The notes under the pieces were generated by a model that did not search any database, was not told the origin of the DNA, and worked only from the letters and a program-made list of their open reading frames with translations. Of a stretch of DNA of 64,000 nt, positions 32,837 to 40,955 are shown piece after piece. Both the position numbers and the translations under genes were made by a program. Source of the DNA: Zeimonas sp003577305 (GTDB lineage Bacteria > Pseudomonadota > Gammaproteobacteria > Burkholderiales > Burkholderiaceae_E). Position 1 is the stretch's first letter. Each line of letters opens with the position of its first letter. The stretch spans positions 1-64,000 of the forward strand of contig SZOX01000005.1 of the NCBI GenBank assembly GCA_030263385.1. Direction: 5' to 3'.

Positions 32837-33937
32837 TCAGCGGGGCTTGATCGCGATCTTCAGGACTCCGTCTCGCTGGTTCGCGAACAACTCGTAGGCC
32901 GCCACGATGTCGTCGAGCTTGTACTCATGCGTGACCAGCACGCCGAGGTCGATGCGGCCCGATGCCACCACGTTCATCAGGCGACGCATCCGCTCCTTGC
33001 CGCCAGGGCACAAGGCGGTAACGATCCGGTGATCGCCAAGACCAGCGGCGAAGGCCGACACCGGAATCTTCAAGTCGTTTGAATACACGCCGAGGCTCGA
33101 CAGCGTGCCCCCCGGCTTGAGCACCCGCAGCGCCGACTCGAAGGTGCCTTGCGTGCCGAGCGCCTCGATCGACGCGTCGGCGCCTCGGCCGTGAGTGAGC
33201 TTCATCACCTCGTCGACGACGTCGGTGTTGCGGAAGTTGAGCACAACGTCGGCGCCCATCTTCTTCGCGATATCCAATCGGTGGTCGTTGCCGTCCACTG
33301 CGATGATGGTGGTCGCGCCCAGCAGTCTGGCTCCGGCGGTCGCGCACAGTCCGATCGGCCCCTGCGCGAACACGACCACCGTGTCGCCGATTCGCACACC
33401 GGCATTCTCGGCGCCCTTGAACCCCGTGGACATGATGTCCGGGCACATCAGCACCTGCTCGTCGGTGAGCCCTTGGGGAATCGGCGCGAGATTGCCCTGT
33501 GCATCGGGCACGAGCACGTACTCGGCCTGGGTGCCGTCGATCAGATTGCCGAAGCGCCAGCCCGCCGTCGCCTTGTAGCCATGGTGGCCGCACTGACCCC
33601 TCGCCGCCAGATAGCTTCCGTCCTGCGACGGGGCGCCGTCCTGCGCGGCGTAGGAATTGAAGTTCGGGCAGATCGCGCCGGCGATCACACGCTGGCCTTC
33701 GGTGTAGCCCTGCACGGCGCTGCCGAGTTTCTCGATGACGCCGACCGGCTCGTGCCCGATCGTCAGCCCCTTGGCCACCGGGTACTCGCCCTTCAGGATG
33801 TGCACGTCGGTGCCGCAGATTGTCGTCGTGGTGATGCGGATCAGCGCATCGTTGGGGCCGACGTCGGGGATGGGCTTGTCGGCCAGTTCGATGCGGCCTG
33901 GCTCGACGAACACGGCTGCTCTCATCATCGCGGGCAT
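32837..33937 (-). CDS. Zinc-dependent alcohol dehydrogenase family protein
   Basis: Protein of 366 residues of the medium-chain dehydrogenase family. The catalytic zinc ligands are in 'TTICGTDVHIL' (about 39-49) and 'TIGHEPVGVIE' (about 63-73). The coenzyme fold has 'VVVFAQGPIGLCATAGARLLGATTIIAVDGNDHRLDIAKKMGAD'. The four-Cys structural zinc site is replaced by 'AICPNFNSYAAQDGAPSQDGSYLAARGQCGHHGYKATAGWRFG', as in isopropanol/acetaldehyde-type dehydrogenases. It probably reduces or oxidises a short alcohol/aldehyde with NAD(P). The promoter region is shared with the secreted peptide gene at 34212, including the copper-box-like site at 34084. Confidence 0.9.
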   Translation of the reverse strand: MPAMMRAAVFVEPGRIELADKPIPDVGPNDALIRITTTTICGTDVHILKGEYPVAKGLTIGHEPVGVIEKLGSAVQGYTEGQRVIAGAICPNFNSYAAQDGAPSQDGSYLAARGQCGHHGYKATAGWRFGNLIDGTQAEYVLVPDAQGNLAPIPQGLTDEQVLMCPDIMSTGFKGAENAGVRIGDTVVVFAQGPIGLCATAGARLLGATTIIAVDGNDHRLDIAKKMGADVVLNFRNTDVVDEVMKLTHGRGADASIEALGTQGTFESALRVLKPGGTLSSLGVYSNDLKIPVSAFAAGLGDHRIVTALCPGGKERMRRLMNVVASGRIDLGVLVTHEYKLDDIVAAYELFANQRDGVLKIAIKPR

Positions 33938-34083
33938 GAAAACTCCTTGATCGGCAAATCGATAGCAAACGGACAGCCATCAGTATCCCGAGCAGAGGGA
34001 ACGCAAGGATGACCGTCTCATTGCCATTCCGTAATCTTCGATTTTTCCTTTGCACGACTTCCTGAAACGCGCCTGGCCGCTAC

Positions 34084-34099
34084 GTGACCGAAATGTAAT
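34084..34099 (+). promoter_or_regulatory. Copper-box-like site before secreted peptide 2
   Basis: GTGACCGAAATGTAAT, one mismatch from RTTAC-N6-GTAAY. It is 112 bases before the ATG at 34212, exactly as for the paralogue at 29825. It lies in the divergent promoter region with the alcohol dehydrogenase gene. Confidence 0.5.
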
Positions 34100-34211
34100 C
34101 GGCCGAACACTTTCGTGTCGGGCACGAAGGCGCAATTTGGCGGCATCGGCGCGTTGCCGCCGACCCGGTTTCGACTCACGGGTTCCCCCGAGTCCGATAG
34201 GAGTTCGTGTC

Positions 34212-34568
34212 ATGCACAGGTTTCTAGTGTTTTCGGTCGCGATCGCGGTAACCGCTCCGGTCTTTGCGGGCCCCGATTCGACGTTCATGAATGCGCCAGA
34301 CCTCGCGCAAGCCCAACAACGAAGCGGAATTCAGTACCTCCCGATCGGAGAAGGCTCCGCATACCCGCCGGAAAACCAGTTACCGGCTTCAGGCAAGGCG
34401 ATGACGCATCGCGGCGCCAACATGCCGGGCGGTCAGGGCGAAATGCCGGACCACCCGCATACGTCGGCATCGCCCGACCCGGGCAAAACGATGACGCACC
34501 GTGGCGCGAACATGCCGGGCGGCCAAGGCGAAATGCCGGACCATCCGCATCAACAACAGAAACGATAG
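34212..34568 (+). CDS. Secreted His/Met repeat peptide, copy 2
   Basis: Protein of 118 residues and a paralogue of the one at 29825. The signal peptide is 'MHRFLVFSVAIAVTAPVFA', then 'DLAQAQQRSGIQYLPIGEGSAYPPEN', then two 30-residue units (starting near 58 and 88) that each contain MTHRGANMPGGQGEMPDHPH unchanged. The module is identical in all four copies while the flanking residues differ, which suggests selection or gene conversion. A strong ribosome site (AGGAG) precedes the ATG. Likely periplasmic metal binding; family not recognised. Confidence 0.8.
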   Translation: MHRFLVFSVAIAVTAPVFAGPDSTFMNAPDLAQAQQRSGIQYLPIGEGSAYPPENQLPASGKAMTHRGANMPGGQGEMPDHPHTSASPDPGKTMTHRGANMPGGQGEMPDHPHQQQKR

Positions 34569-34875
34569 ACGCACAGGAGCGGCTGCGGCATCGATACCGA
34601 GCGCCTTCCGCCCGCTCGGTTTCGGTGCGCCTCCGACAGCGGCGCATGCCCCCCCAGGGTGGCGGGGTTCGCTTCCGCGGTTCCTCCGAGCGGGTGCGGC
34701 GTTCAAGTCGCGAGAACTGCTGCCAAAACCGCTATTGCAATGGCGATGGTGGCCTGTGACGCGGATATATCCTGCCCTGCAAGCCAGGTGAAATCGGATC
34801 ACTGCAGGGCGGACCGTGGAAGCCGCGCAGCGACCGGAAGGAGCACCGCCGACCGGGAATGCCGTACGGGTCTGT
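34569..34875. other. 300-base gap between convergent genes
   Basis: Between the secreted peptide (plus strand) and the phospholipase D gene (minus strand). I see no convincing reading frame and no clear terminator hairpin with a T-run. Confidence 0.4.
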
Positions 34876-35961
34876 TTACAGCCATCGACGCGCCCACCAC
34901 CCGATGGTTTCCGCCGCGCGCCGTGGCCACTTCCTCTGGCTCCAAGCGTGGGCGCGTATCGGCTCGGCTTCGCACAGATCCGCGAGGAAGCTCTCCGCCA
35001 GCAAGGCGTTCAATTCTCCGGATTCGTCAATCAAGTTCAGCTCGTCGTTGACGAAAAGACTTCGATAGTCGAGGTTGGCAGTACCGACGGTCGCCCACCG
35101 GTCGTCCACGAGCAGCGTTTTCGCGTGGAGAACCCGAGGAGCGTACTCGAAGATCCGCACGCCGCAGGACAGCAGGCGCGAATAGGCCGCACGAGCCGCC
35201 CACTGGGCCAGCGGCACATCGCTTTTCCCGGGGACGAGCAGCAGGACGTCGACGCCACGCATCGCTGCCTCGCGCATCAGTCGCTGGGTGCGGCTGTCGG
35301 GCACGAAGTACGGAGTGGTTACCCAGATGCGCGAGTGCGCCGCGATCATCGTGTCATTGAGGACGCACCGCAGCCGGTGGCGGCATGCGCGCGACCGATT
35401 CGGCAGCAGCCATAGCGAGCCGGTCACCGGTGGCAGCCAGTCGGGTGGGACGTCGCGGTAGCAGTCGAAAACCATCGCAGCCGCGGCAGCCGGTTTGCCG
35501 ACGAACCGAACGTGCGTATCGCGCCAGCGGCCGGACCCGAACGACCGCAGCGAACTGGCCGCATGGACATTGAAGCCGCCGACATACGCGATCGCCTCGT
35601 CCACGACGAGCAGCTTCCGATGATTGCGTCGGTTGATTGCAAGCGGCCGATGTACGCTCCAGGGCCGGCTCCATTCGAAGTGAACTCCGTCCGTCCGGAG
35701 TCGCTCGATATCCGCATTCGAGAGATCGCGCCAGGAACCGAGGTGATCGACGCGCAATCGCACGTCCAAACCTCTCGTGGCGCAACGGGCCAACGTATCG
35801 ACGAACTGCCGGCCGACCGGGTCGGAAGTGAAGATGTAGCTCTCGAACCGAACGCTTCGCTGCGCGCACTCGATGTCGCGCAGCATGTCGTCGAACAGGA
35901 GATCGCCCTCGATGTAGACCCTCGACAGCCCCGACGCCCCGCTCCCTGGCTCGATGGGCAT
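34876..35961 (-). CDS. Phospholipase D/cardiolipin synthase-like protein
   Basis: Protein of 361 residues with two HxK phospholipase D motifs: 'NHRKLLVVDEAIAYVGGFN' (about 113-131) and 'LHAKTLLVDDRWATVGTANLDYRSLFVNDELNL' (about 287-319). Each is followed by the conserved GG/GT-N. The length and the 'GVDVLLLVPGKSD' segment match ClsB/ClsC-type cardiolipin synthases, which join two phospholipids. No N-terminal membrane helices are present, unlike ClsA. It may alter membrane lipids under metal stress. The start at 35961 gives MPIEPGSGASGLSRVYIEGD. Confidence 0.88.
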   Translation of the reverse strand: MPIEPGSGASGLSRVYIEGDLLFDDMLRDIECAQRSVRFESYIFTSDPVGRQFVDTLARCATRGLDVRLRVDHLGSWRDLSNADIERLRTDGVHFEWSRPWSVHRPLAINRRNHRKLLVVDEAIAYVGGFNVHAASSLRSFGSGRWRDTHVRFVGKPAAAAAMVFDCYRDVPPDWLPPVTGSLWLLPNRSRACRHRLRCVLNDTMIAAHSRIWVTTPYFVPDSRTQRLMREAAMRGVDVLLLVPGKSDVPLAQWAARAAYSRLLSCGVRIFEYAPRVLHAKTLLVDDRWATVGTANLDYRSLFVNDELNLIDESGELNALLAESFLADLCEAEPIRAHAWSQRKWPRRAAETIGWWARRWL

Positions 35962-36032
35962 CGGGTTCTCGCCCCTGATTTGTTGTCGGAGACCGGGGGA
36001 ATCGGAGAGCGACTCCCCGCTCCGATCGGCTA

Positions 36033-36368
36033 TCAGGACTCGAGAGCGTGATCGGGCCCGTACAGCCGGTGGGCTGCCTCACGCTCGGCTCGCGTCGCTT
36101 GGGATGCTTCGCGCTGAATTTGCTCTCGCGTCGTTGAGGATGCCGACGCCTCCTTCGCCTCGACGAATTCGAACGAACCCGGAATGCTTCCGGCGCGCTG
36201 TGCGGCCTGCAGTTCGGCGGTCACTTGCGCACGCGTCGACTTGCTCGGAGTCACATGGGTCGTCTGGAATCCGATCTCGTTGTTCACGAATTCGACGCCA
36301 CTGTCGGCGAAGGCGGGCAGGCTCACAGACAACACGACTCCTGCGAACAACAAGGCTTTCGAGGACAT
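36033..36368 (-). CDS. DUF4148 secreted protein, copy 2
   Basis: Protein of 111 residues, paralogue of the one at 27281. The signal peptide is 'MSSKALLFAGVVLSVSLPAFA', followed by 'DSGVEFVNNEIGFQTTHVTPSKSTRAQVTAELQAAQRAGSIPGSFEF' and a helical charged tail 'REQIQREASQATRAEREAAHRLYGPDHALES'. The upstream leader (36369-36497) closely matches that of copy 1. Periplasmic; role unknown. Confidence 0.88.
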   Translation of the reverse strand: MSSKALLFAGVVLSVSLPAFADSGVEFVNNEIGFQTTHVTPSKSTRAQVTAELQAAQRAGSIPGSFEFVEAKEASASSTTREQIQREASQATRAEREAAHRLYGPDHALES

Positions 36369-36481
36369 TTCGCTACTCCTTTCAGTTCATGGTCTGCAAC
36401 ATCGGTCGGTGCGTGTGACGCGTTTCGGACATCACGGTCACGACTGTAGCGATGCATCCCCAACCGCAAGGTTTCACGACG

Positions 36482-36497
36482 ATTACATCTGAATCAT
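36482..36497 (-). promoter_or_regulatory. Copper-box-like half site upstream of DUF4148 copy 2
   Basis: On the minus strand: ATGATTCAGATGTAAT, followed by CGTCGTGAAACC as in the other DUF4148 leader. Only the TGTAATC half fits the dyad well. It is about 114 bases from the start codon. Confidence 0.38.
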
Positions 36498-36582
36498 GTT
36501 TCCAACGTGCATGTCCCCGATCAAGTGCGCATCGTTGCTCAACCCGCAATCCATCGGCCTTCTCTCGCCGGAGTAGCGTCGG

Positions 36583-37398
36583 CTACTTGCACCCGATCGC
36601 GATGTTCGACGACATCGGAAAGACCAGTTCATCTCCCCTGAGAAACGTCTCTACTGCAGCCCGTGTGTCCCGGACGATCGCGTCGATCAGCGCCGCCCGC
36701 CGGGGTTCGTCCAACGCAGCGAAGGCCGGCACGGAAGTCGCAGCGCCGAGGACCGTGAACGCGACGAAGCGCTCGGGCGAAGGAAGTCGAACCTCGTGCG
36801 ACCGCGGTATTACCTGTACTTCGCAGAAGTTCGCCCCGACAAGCAGGCGCTCCAGCTCATGTGCACTCCCGAGCGAAAACGACAATGCAACGTCGGCGAT
36901 CTCTGCGTTCAGGTGCCGCACGGTCGCCCGGAACAGCGATTCGTACAGGGGGTGGCGGTCCAGCGACTGCCAGACGCTGATGGCGGTCCTTCCCCCAGCA
37001 ACGAGCACCCGGCGCATTTCGCGAAGCCCACGCGCCCGATCGGCGAAGAACTGCAGTCCCTGCTGGCACAACACGATATCGAAAGCGCCGTCGGGAAACT
37101 GCAGCGCAAGGGCATCACCTTGCAACCACTCGATTGTCGCCCCGTCGGGTGGGTCGAGCGAACGTGCCACAGCGAGCATCCCCGGATTGATGTCGAGGGC
37201 GCTAACCTTTCCTCGTTCGCCCACGATCGGGGCGACCTGCCGCGCGACACTCCCGGTTCCGCAGGCGAGGTCCAGCACTTGCTCGCCGCTTCCTAACGAG
37301 GCGTACTCGAGCAGAATGCGTGTCCAGGGATCGGCGATCGTCCTGCCGAGATATTCCTCGTAGATGCGCGCCGGATCGGATTGCTCTGACTCTTCCAT
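36583..37398 (-). CDS. SAM-dependent class I methyltransferase
   Basis: Protein of 271 residues from the ATG at 37398 (ribosome site GGAGAA). It shows motif I 'VLDLACGTGSVARQVAPIVG' (about 40-59), motif II 'VSALDINPGMLAVAR' and 'ALQFPDGAFDIVLCQQGLQFFADRARGLREMRRVLVAGGRTAISVW', a ubiE/Methyltransf_11 pattern. Substrate unknown. It is downstream of the multicopper oxidase on the same strand, about 110 bases apart, so it may be in that transcript. Confidence 0.87.
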   Translation of the reverse strand: MEESEQSDPARIYEEYLGRTIADPWTRILLEYASLGSGEQVLDLACGTGSVARQVAPIVGERGKVSALDINPGMLAVARSLDPPDGATIEWLQGDALALQFPDGAFDIVLCQQGLQFFADRARGLREMRRVLVAGGRTAISVWQSLDRHPLYESLFRATVRHLNAEIADVALSFSLGSAHELERLLVGANFCEVQVIPRSHEVRLPSPERFVAFTVLGAATSVPAFAALDEPRRAALIDAIVRDTRAAVETFLRGDELVFPMSSNIAIGCK

Positions 37399-37506
37399 TG
37401 ACGTTCTCCAGATGAGAGAAGCACGTCCACGTAGGCACACAGAAAACTGCCGGACGGTCGCCCCAACCGACGTTTGGGCGGTCAGCTCGGGTCGAGCAAC
37501 CCGTTG

Positions 37507-39177
37507 CTACACCATCACCCTGTAATTGCGCATCATGCCGCCGTCCTCGTGTTCGAGCATGTGACAGTGGTACAGGAACAGTCCCGGGTAGTCGGCGAAG
37601 TGCACCAGGATGCGAACACGCTCGTCCGGCATCACCAGCACGGTGTCCTTCCACCCGTCGTCGACGAAGCCCGCGTCTACCGTGTCGCGATAACCGGCGA
37701 AACGGCCCGAGACCGAGCGCTGGAGGACACGAAACTGCACGCCGTGCACATGCATCGAATGGGGCATCGCCATGCCCATCATCGCGTTCGTTGAATCGTT
37801 TCGGAATTCCCATAGCTCGTGGGTGCCGAGCCGGACGGTCTCGTACGGACGGGCATCGAGCATCTCGAAGCTCTTCCCGTTGATTCCCCAGGCCATCATT
37901 TCCATCGTGAGCTCGAAGATCTTCGGGTGATCGAAGTTGACGGCCACGCTCGGGTTCGGTGATGGCACCTCGGACAGGCGTGGCGGCGGCGCTGTCTCCT
38001 GCGAGCGCTGCGAGCCGTCCTCGACGTGCAGCGCGAGCACCCGGAACGGCGCGCCGTCGGGCAGGGCCGCCCGGCCCATCATCATGCCCCCCATGTTCAT
38101 TCCGCCATTGAAGGCAAGGCTTTGCAGCGACAGTTCGCTGCCTGCGGCCCAGCGAGCGAAATCGACCCATAGATCGAGGCGCTCTGCCGGTGCGAGCATG
38201 ACGTAGTCACGCCGCACGGGTGCTGCCAGAAGCCCGCCGTCGCTACCGATCACGATCAGCGGCGAGCCATCGTGCCAGGCAAGCTTGTAAGTGCGCGTGT
38301 TGGAACCGTTGAGCACTCGCAGGCGATAGGGACGCCGCTCGACCGAGAGGCTGGCGCTGGGTCTGCCGTTGACGAAGATGTCGTCGCCAAGCACCCCCAT
38401 CATGCGGGCCATCATCGAGCCCATGCCGTCGCGCATCATGCCGCCGCCCATCATTCCGCCGCCCATTGTTCCATCGCCCATCATCCCGCCGCCCATCATT
38501 GGGGGCTGGTCCAGGTTATCGGTGGGAGAGCTGTCGAGCAGACTCGACCCCAGGTAGACGAACTGGTTGTTGCCGTCGAAGCTGCGGTCCTGCAGGACGA
38601 GCGGAATATCGTATCGGCCGCCAGGTAGTCCAACCGTCGCTTCCTCGTCGTCGCTCACGAGGAACAGCCCGGCCAGACCGAAGTAGATCTGCGCGCCTGT
38701 CCGGCCGTGGGGATGCGGGTGGAACCAGTAGCTGCCGGCTCTATTCGACACGGTGAACTCGTAGACGTAGCGCTGGCCCGGTGCGATCGCGAACCGCGGG
38801 TGCCCGTCCATCGTGTCGGGGACATGCAGGCCGTGCCAGTGAACGATCGTCGGCTCCGGCAGTTCGTTGATCAGGTCGATCCGCACTCGCTGGCCGCGTC
38901 GCACTCGGATGATCGGCCCGAAATACGTGACCTCGGACGCCTCGAGCGTGCTTGCATCACCTCTTAGCACCTTGCCCCGGTAGCGCCATACCCGGGTCGG
39001 GGTGCCCCGACGAAGGGCGACATGTTCCTGCACCGCATGCAACTCGATGTGGACGTCGACGCCGGTGTCGGCCTCCTCCTTGCGGTCAGCGCGTGCGCCC
39101 GCTTGCGGCAGCCCGAGTGTGGCCGCGGCTGCAGCGGTTGCAGTGCCGACGACGACGCGTCTCCTTCGAGGGTCCAT
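37507..39177 (-). CDS. Multicopper oxidase, CueO-like, with Met-rich insert
   Basis: Protein of 556 residues. It has a twin-Arg signal ('MDPRRRRVVVGTATAAAAATLG'), so it is exported folded to the periplasm. The copper-site motifs are 'HWHGLHVPD', 'HPHPHGRTG', 'HSMHVHGVQF' and 'YHCHMLEHEDGGMMRNY'. Between the first two domains lies a Met/Gly insert 'PPMMGGGMMGDGTMGGGMMGGGMM..' (about 230-262) and a second Met cluster, 'GGMNMGGMMMG', like the Cu(I)-gathering part of CueO. It would oxidise Cu(I) to the less toxic Cu(II). Start 39177 is preferred over the TTG at 39192 because GGAG is well placed and the Tat signal starts there. Confidence 0.92.
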   Translation of the reverse strand: MDPRRRRVVVGTATAAAAATLGLPQAGARADRKEEADTGVDVHIELHAVQEHVALRRGTPTRVWRYRGKVLRGDASTLEASEVTYFGPIIRVRRGQRVRIDLINELPEPTIVHWHGLHVPDTMDGHPRFAIAPGQRYVYEFTVSNRAGSYWFHPHPHGRTGAQIYFGLAGLFLVSDDEEATVGLPGGRYDIPLVLQDRSFDGNNQFVYLGSSLLDSSPTDNLDQPPMMGGGMMGDGTMGGGMMGGGMMRDGMGSMMARMMGVLGDDIFVNGRPSASLSVERRPYRLRVLNGSNTRTYKLAWHDGSPLIVIGSDGGLLAAPVRRDYVMLAPAERLDLWVDFARWAAGSELSLQSLAFNGGMNMGGMMMGRAALPDGAPFRVLALHVEDGSQRSQETAPPPRLSEVPSPNPSVAVNFDHPKIFELTMEMMAWGINGKSFEMLDARPYETVRLGTHELWEFRNDSTNAMMGMAMPHSMHVHGVQFRVLQRSVSGRFAGYRDTVDAGFVDDGWKDTVLVMPDERVRILVHFADYPGLFLYHCHMLEHEDGGMMRNYRVMV

Positions 39178-39214
39178 GCTATTGATCTCCAATCGGTTGG
39201 CGCAGCCGACGGGC

Positions 39215-39328
39215 CTAGCAGCAGCCCATGCCGCCGGCCATTCCGAAATGCATCAGCGCCATGATGCCGACGCCGAGCACGACCAGCCCGCCGATGGTGG
39301 CGAGCACGATCACGACTACCTTGAGCAC
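39215..39328 (-). CDS. Tiny membrane protein with GMGCC end
   Basis: A GTG at 39328 gives 37 residues: one membrane helix ('VVVIVLATIGGLVVLGVGIMALMHFG') ending MAGGMGCC, where the last two Cys plus Met and His could bind Cu(I). The frame is open upstream but those residues look unlike protein. It sits 38 bases before the multicopper oxidase and 17 bases after the propeller gene, inside the same transcript. Short but protein-like; no family name known to me. Confidence 0.6.
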   Translation of the reverse strand: MLKVVVIVLATIGGLVVLGVGIMALMHFGMAGGMGCC

Positions 39329-39344
39329 TTCGTTCGCCTCGCCG

Positions 39345-40253
39345 TCACGGGAGCGTCGCTCCGTCCTTGGCAATCTGCGTCCAGCTTCGGCCCCGGTCTT
39401 TGCTGACGAAAACGCTTCGCTTGAAGGTCGCAATCGCGAACTCGTCGCGCTGCACGGTGTTCTGCGCGATGTAGGCCACGGCGTCTTCGCCTAGCGCGGG
39501 GATCGAGGCCGTCTCAGGAGCGGCGCCGGACTTCAACGTGACGCGGGCAAGCCCCGCCTTGCCGGCATACGTGCTGAACCACAGCTGCTGGCCGTCGAGG
39601 TCGAATGCCTCGGCGAAAACCCGTACGTCGCCGACAAGTTGCTCGAAGTTCTCACCGGCATCGCGCGACAGATAGAGTCCTTGGTCGGTACCGGCGGCCA
39701 CGACGCCGGAATCGGTGGGATGCACAGCGAGACTGTTCAGCTCCCCGCTCAGCCCCCGGGCGGCAGCGCGCTTCCACTGCAGGCCGTCATTGCGCGTGTA
39801 GTAGACGCCGGACTGCTTCATGCGCGAGTTCGGGTGCGGGTTGAAAACGTACACCGTGTTGGTCCCGTGGCTGGTCGCCAGCGAGTGGAAATCCGACTCG
39901 CCCTCGAGCCCGAGTTTCTGCCATGTTTTTCCTCCGTCCTTGCTCTTGATGAGGCCGAACGGATTCGTCAGTCCGGAGCGCGGCGCTGGATGGCCGCTGC
40001 TGTACAGCGCATCGCGCGTCGCCGAGAAGCCCATGTAGTCGTGCGCAGGGCCTGGAGCCTTGGACCAGCGCCCCTCGCTGAAGACAGCAAGACCATGATG
40101 GCTGGGAATGAGGAGTCGCTGACCGTCCGCGCTGTAGGACAGGCCGTGAACGTGCGTCAGCGTGATCGCAGGGTCGGCAAACACTGTTGTGGCGAACACC
40201 GTCAGTGCCAGCGCGAGCGGAAAGGCGTGAAAGCGCCTCTTTCTGGAGAGCAT
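39345..40253 (-). CDS. Secreted beta-propeller protein (F510_1955/BNR type)
   Basis: Protein of 302 residues from the ATG at 40253. The signal peptide is 'MLSRKRRFHAFPLALALTVFATTVFA'. The rest carries BNR/sialidase-type repeats such as 'SKDGGKTWQKLGL', 'TRNDGLQWKRAA', 'SRDAGENFEQL' and 'SKDRGRSWTQIAK', which form a beta-propeller. Related proteins of the F510_1955 glycosylhydrolase family accompany multicopper oxidases; no enzymatic activity is proven. It is upstream of and probably co-transcribed with the tiny peptide and the oxidase. Confidence 0.85.
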   Translation of the reverse strand: MLSRKRRFHAFPLALALTVFATTVFADPAITLTHVHGLSYSADGQRLLIPSHHGLAVFSEGRWSKAPGPAHDYMGFSATRDALYSSGHPAPRSGLTNPFGLIKSKDGGKTWQKLGLEGESDFHSLATSHGTNTVYVFNPHPNSRMKQSGVYYTRNDGLQWKRAAARGLSGELNSLAVHPTDSGVVAAGTDQGLYLSRDAGENFEQLVGDVRVFAEAFDLDGQQLWFSTYAGKAGLARVTLKSGAAPETASIPALGEDAVAYIAQNTVQRDEFAIATFKRSVFVSKDRGRSWTQIAKDGATLP

Positions 40254-40404
40254 GTCGATCCTTGGTCGTCGATGAAAAGGCTGCCTCACCGCTGAAGGGA
40301 GTTGAGGCGGGCGGACGGCTTGCGTTCGCGCTGATCAGCAGGAGCAGGTCGTGCCGTCGCCGCGAAGCGGGCGCGGCTTCACAAGCGGGCTACACACCGC
40401 AGGA

Positions 40405-40812
40405 TCAAATGCGCAGCCGACCGGTGCGCCAAAGAGGGGGTGGTGTGGTGGGTCGCAGCAATTCGGGCTGCTGCGCGTGCCTCACGCCTGCGAGTTCGGA
40501 AGGATCCGGTTCGGGAAGAACGAAGGCCAGGACAAACGTCTGGTGAATGGGGGCAACCGACCGCGATTCGGAGGTTTGCCCGTCGTGAGCGCAGTGCTGG
40601 TTGCAAAGGTCCGGCGGTTGCGCATCGAACGCGCCGTGTGATTGCGTTGCCATCTCCGGGCAGGGAAGTCCGTGCGAGTCAGACGCTGCCTGCGTCTGTT
40701 CGCTTGTCGTATGCGGCAACGACGGGCACGCGTATGCCGCCACTGCGAACTGCGTGAACAGGATCCCGAGCAGCGCAATCCAGGCAAAGACCGAACGGCG
40801 GAAGGCTCTCAT
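40405..40812 (-). CDS. Secreted Cys/His protein, CopL/DUF2946-like
   Basis: Protein of 135 residues from the ATG at 40812. The signal peptide is 'MRAFRRSVFAWIALLGILFTQFAVAAYA', then Cys and His spread through 'CPSLPH', 'GLPCPEMATQSHG', 'DLCNQHCAHDGQ', and a Pro-rich end 'PPPLWRTGRLRI'. This pattern resembles small copper-induced secreted proteins near multicopper oxidases (CopL, DUF2946). Likely binds metal in the periplasm; the exact family is uncertain. It heads the run that includes the propeller protein, tiny peptide and oxidase. Confidence 0.7.
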   Translation of the reverse strand: MRAFRRSVFAWIALLGILFTQFAVAAYACPSLPHTTSEQTQAASDSHGLPCPEMATQSHGAFDAQPPDLCNQHCAHDGQTSESRSVAPIHQTFVLAFVLPEPDPSELAGVRHAQQPELLRPTTPPPLWRTGRLRI

Positions 40813-40955
40813 TGGTGTCCGATTGTAGTGATCGGAACCGGAAATGTTACTGCCACGGTTGTTCGTCGCGCGCAACGCTTGTGCCCGGCGCGTGCGACGC
40901 AGCTCCCAAGCGAAACCGTCGTGGACCGCTTCCGGCGAGGGTATTGCGCCTCTGC

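Noticed and set aside
40830..40860. GGAAATGTTAC near 40843 as another copper box
   Set aside because: It has TTAC/TGTTAC in the wrong order and no second half at the right distance.
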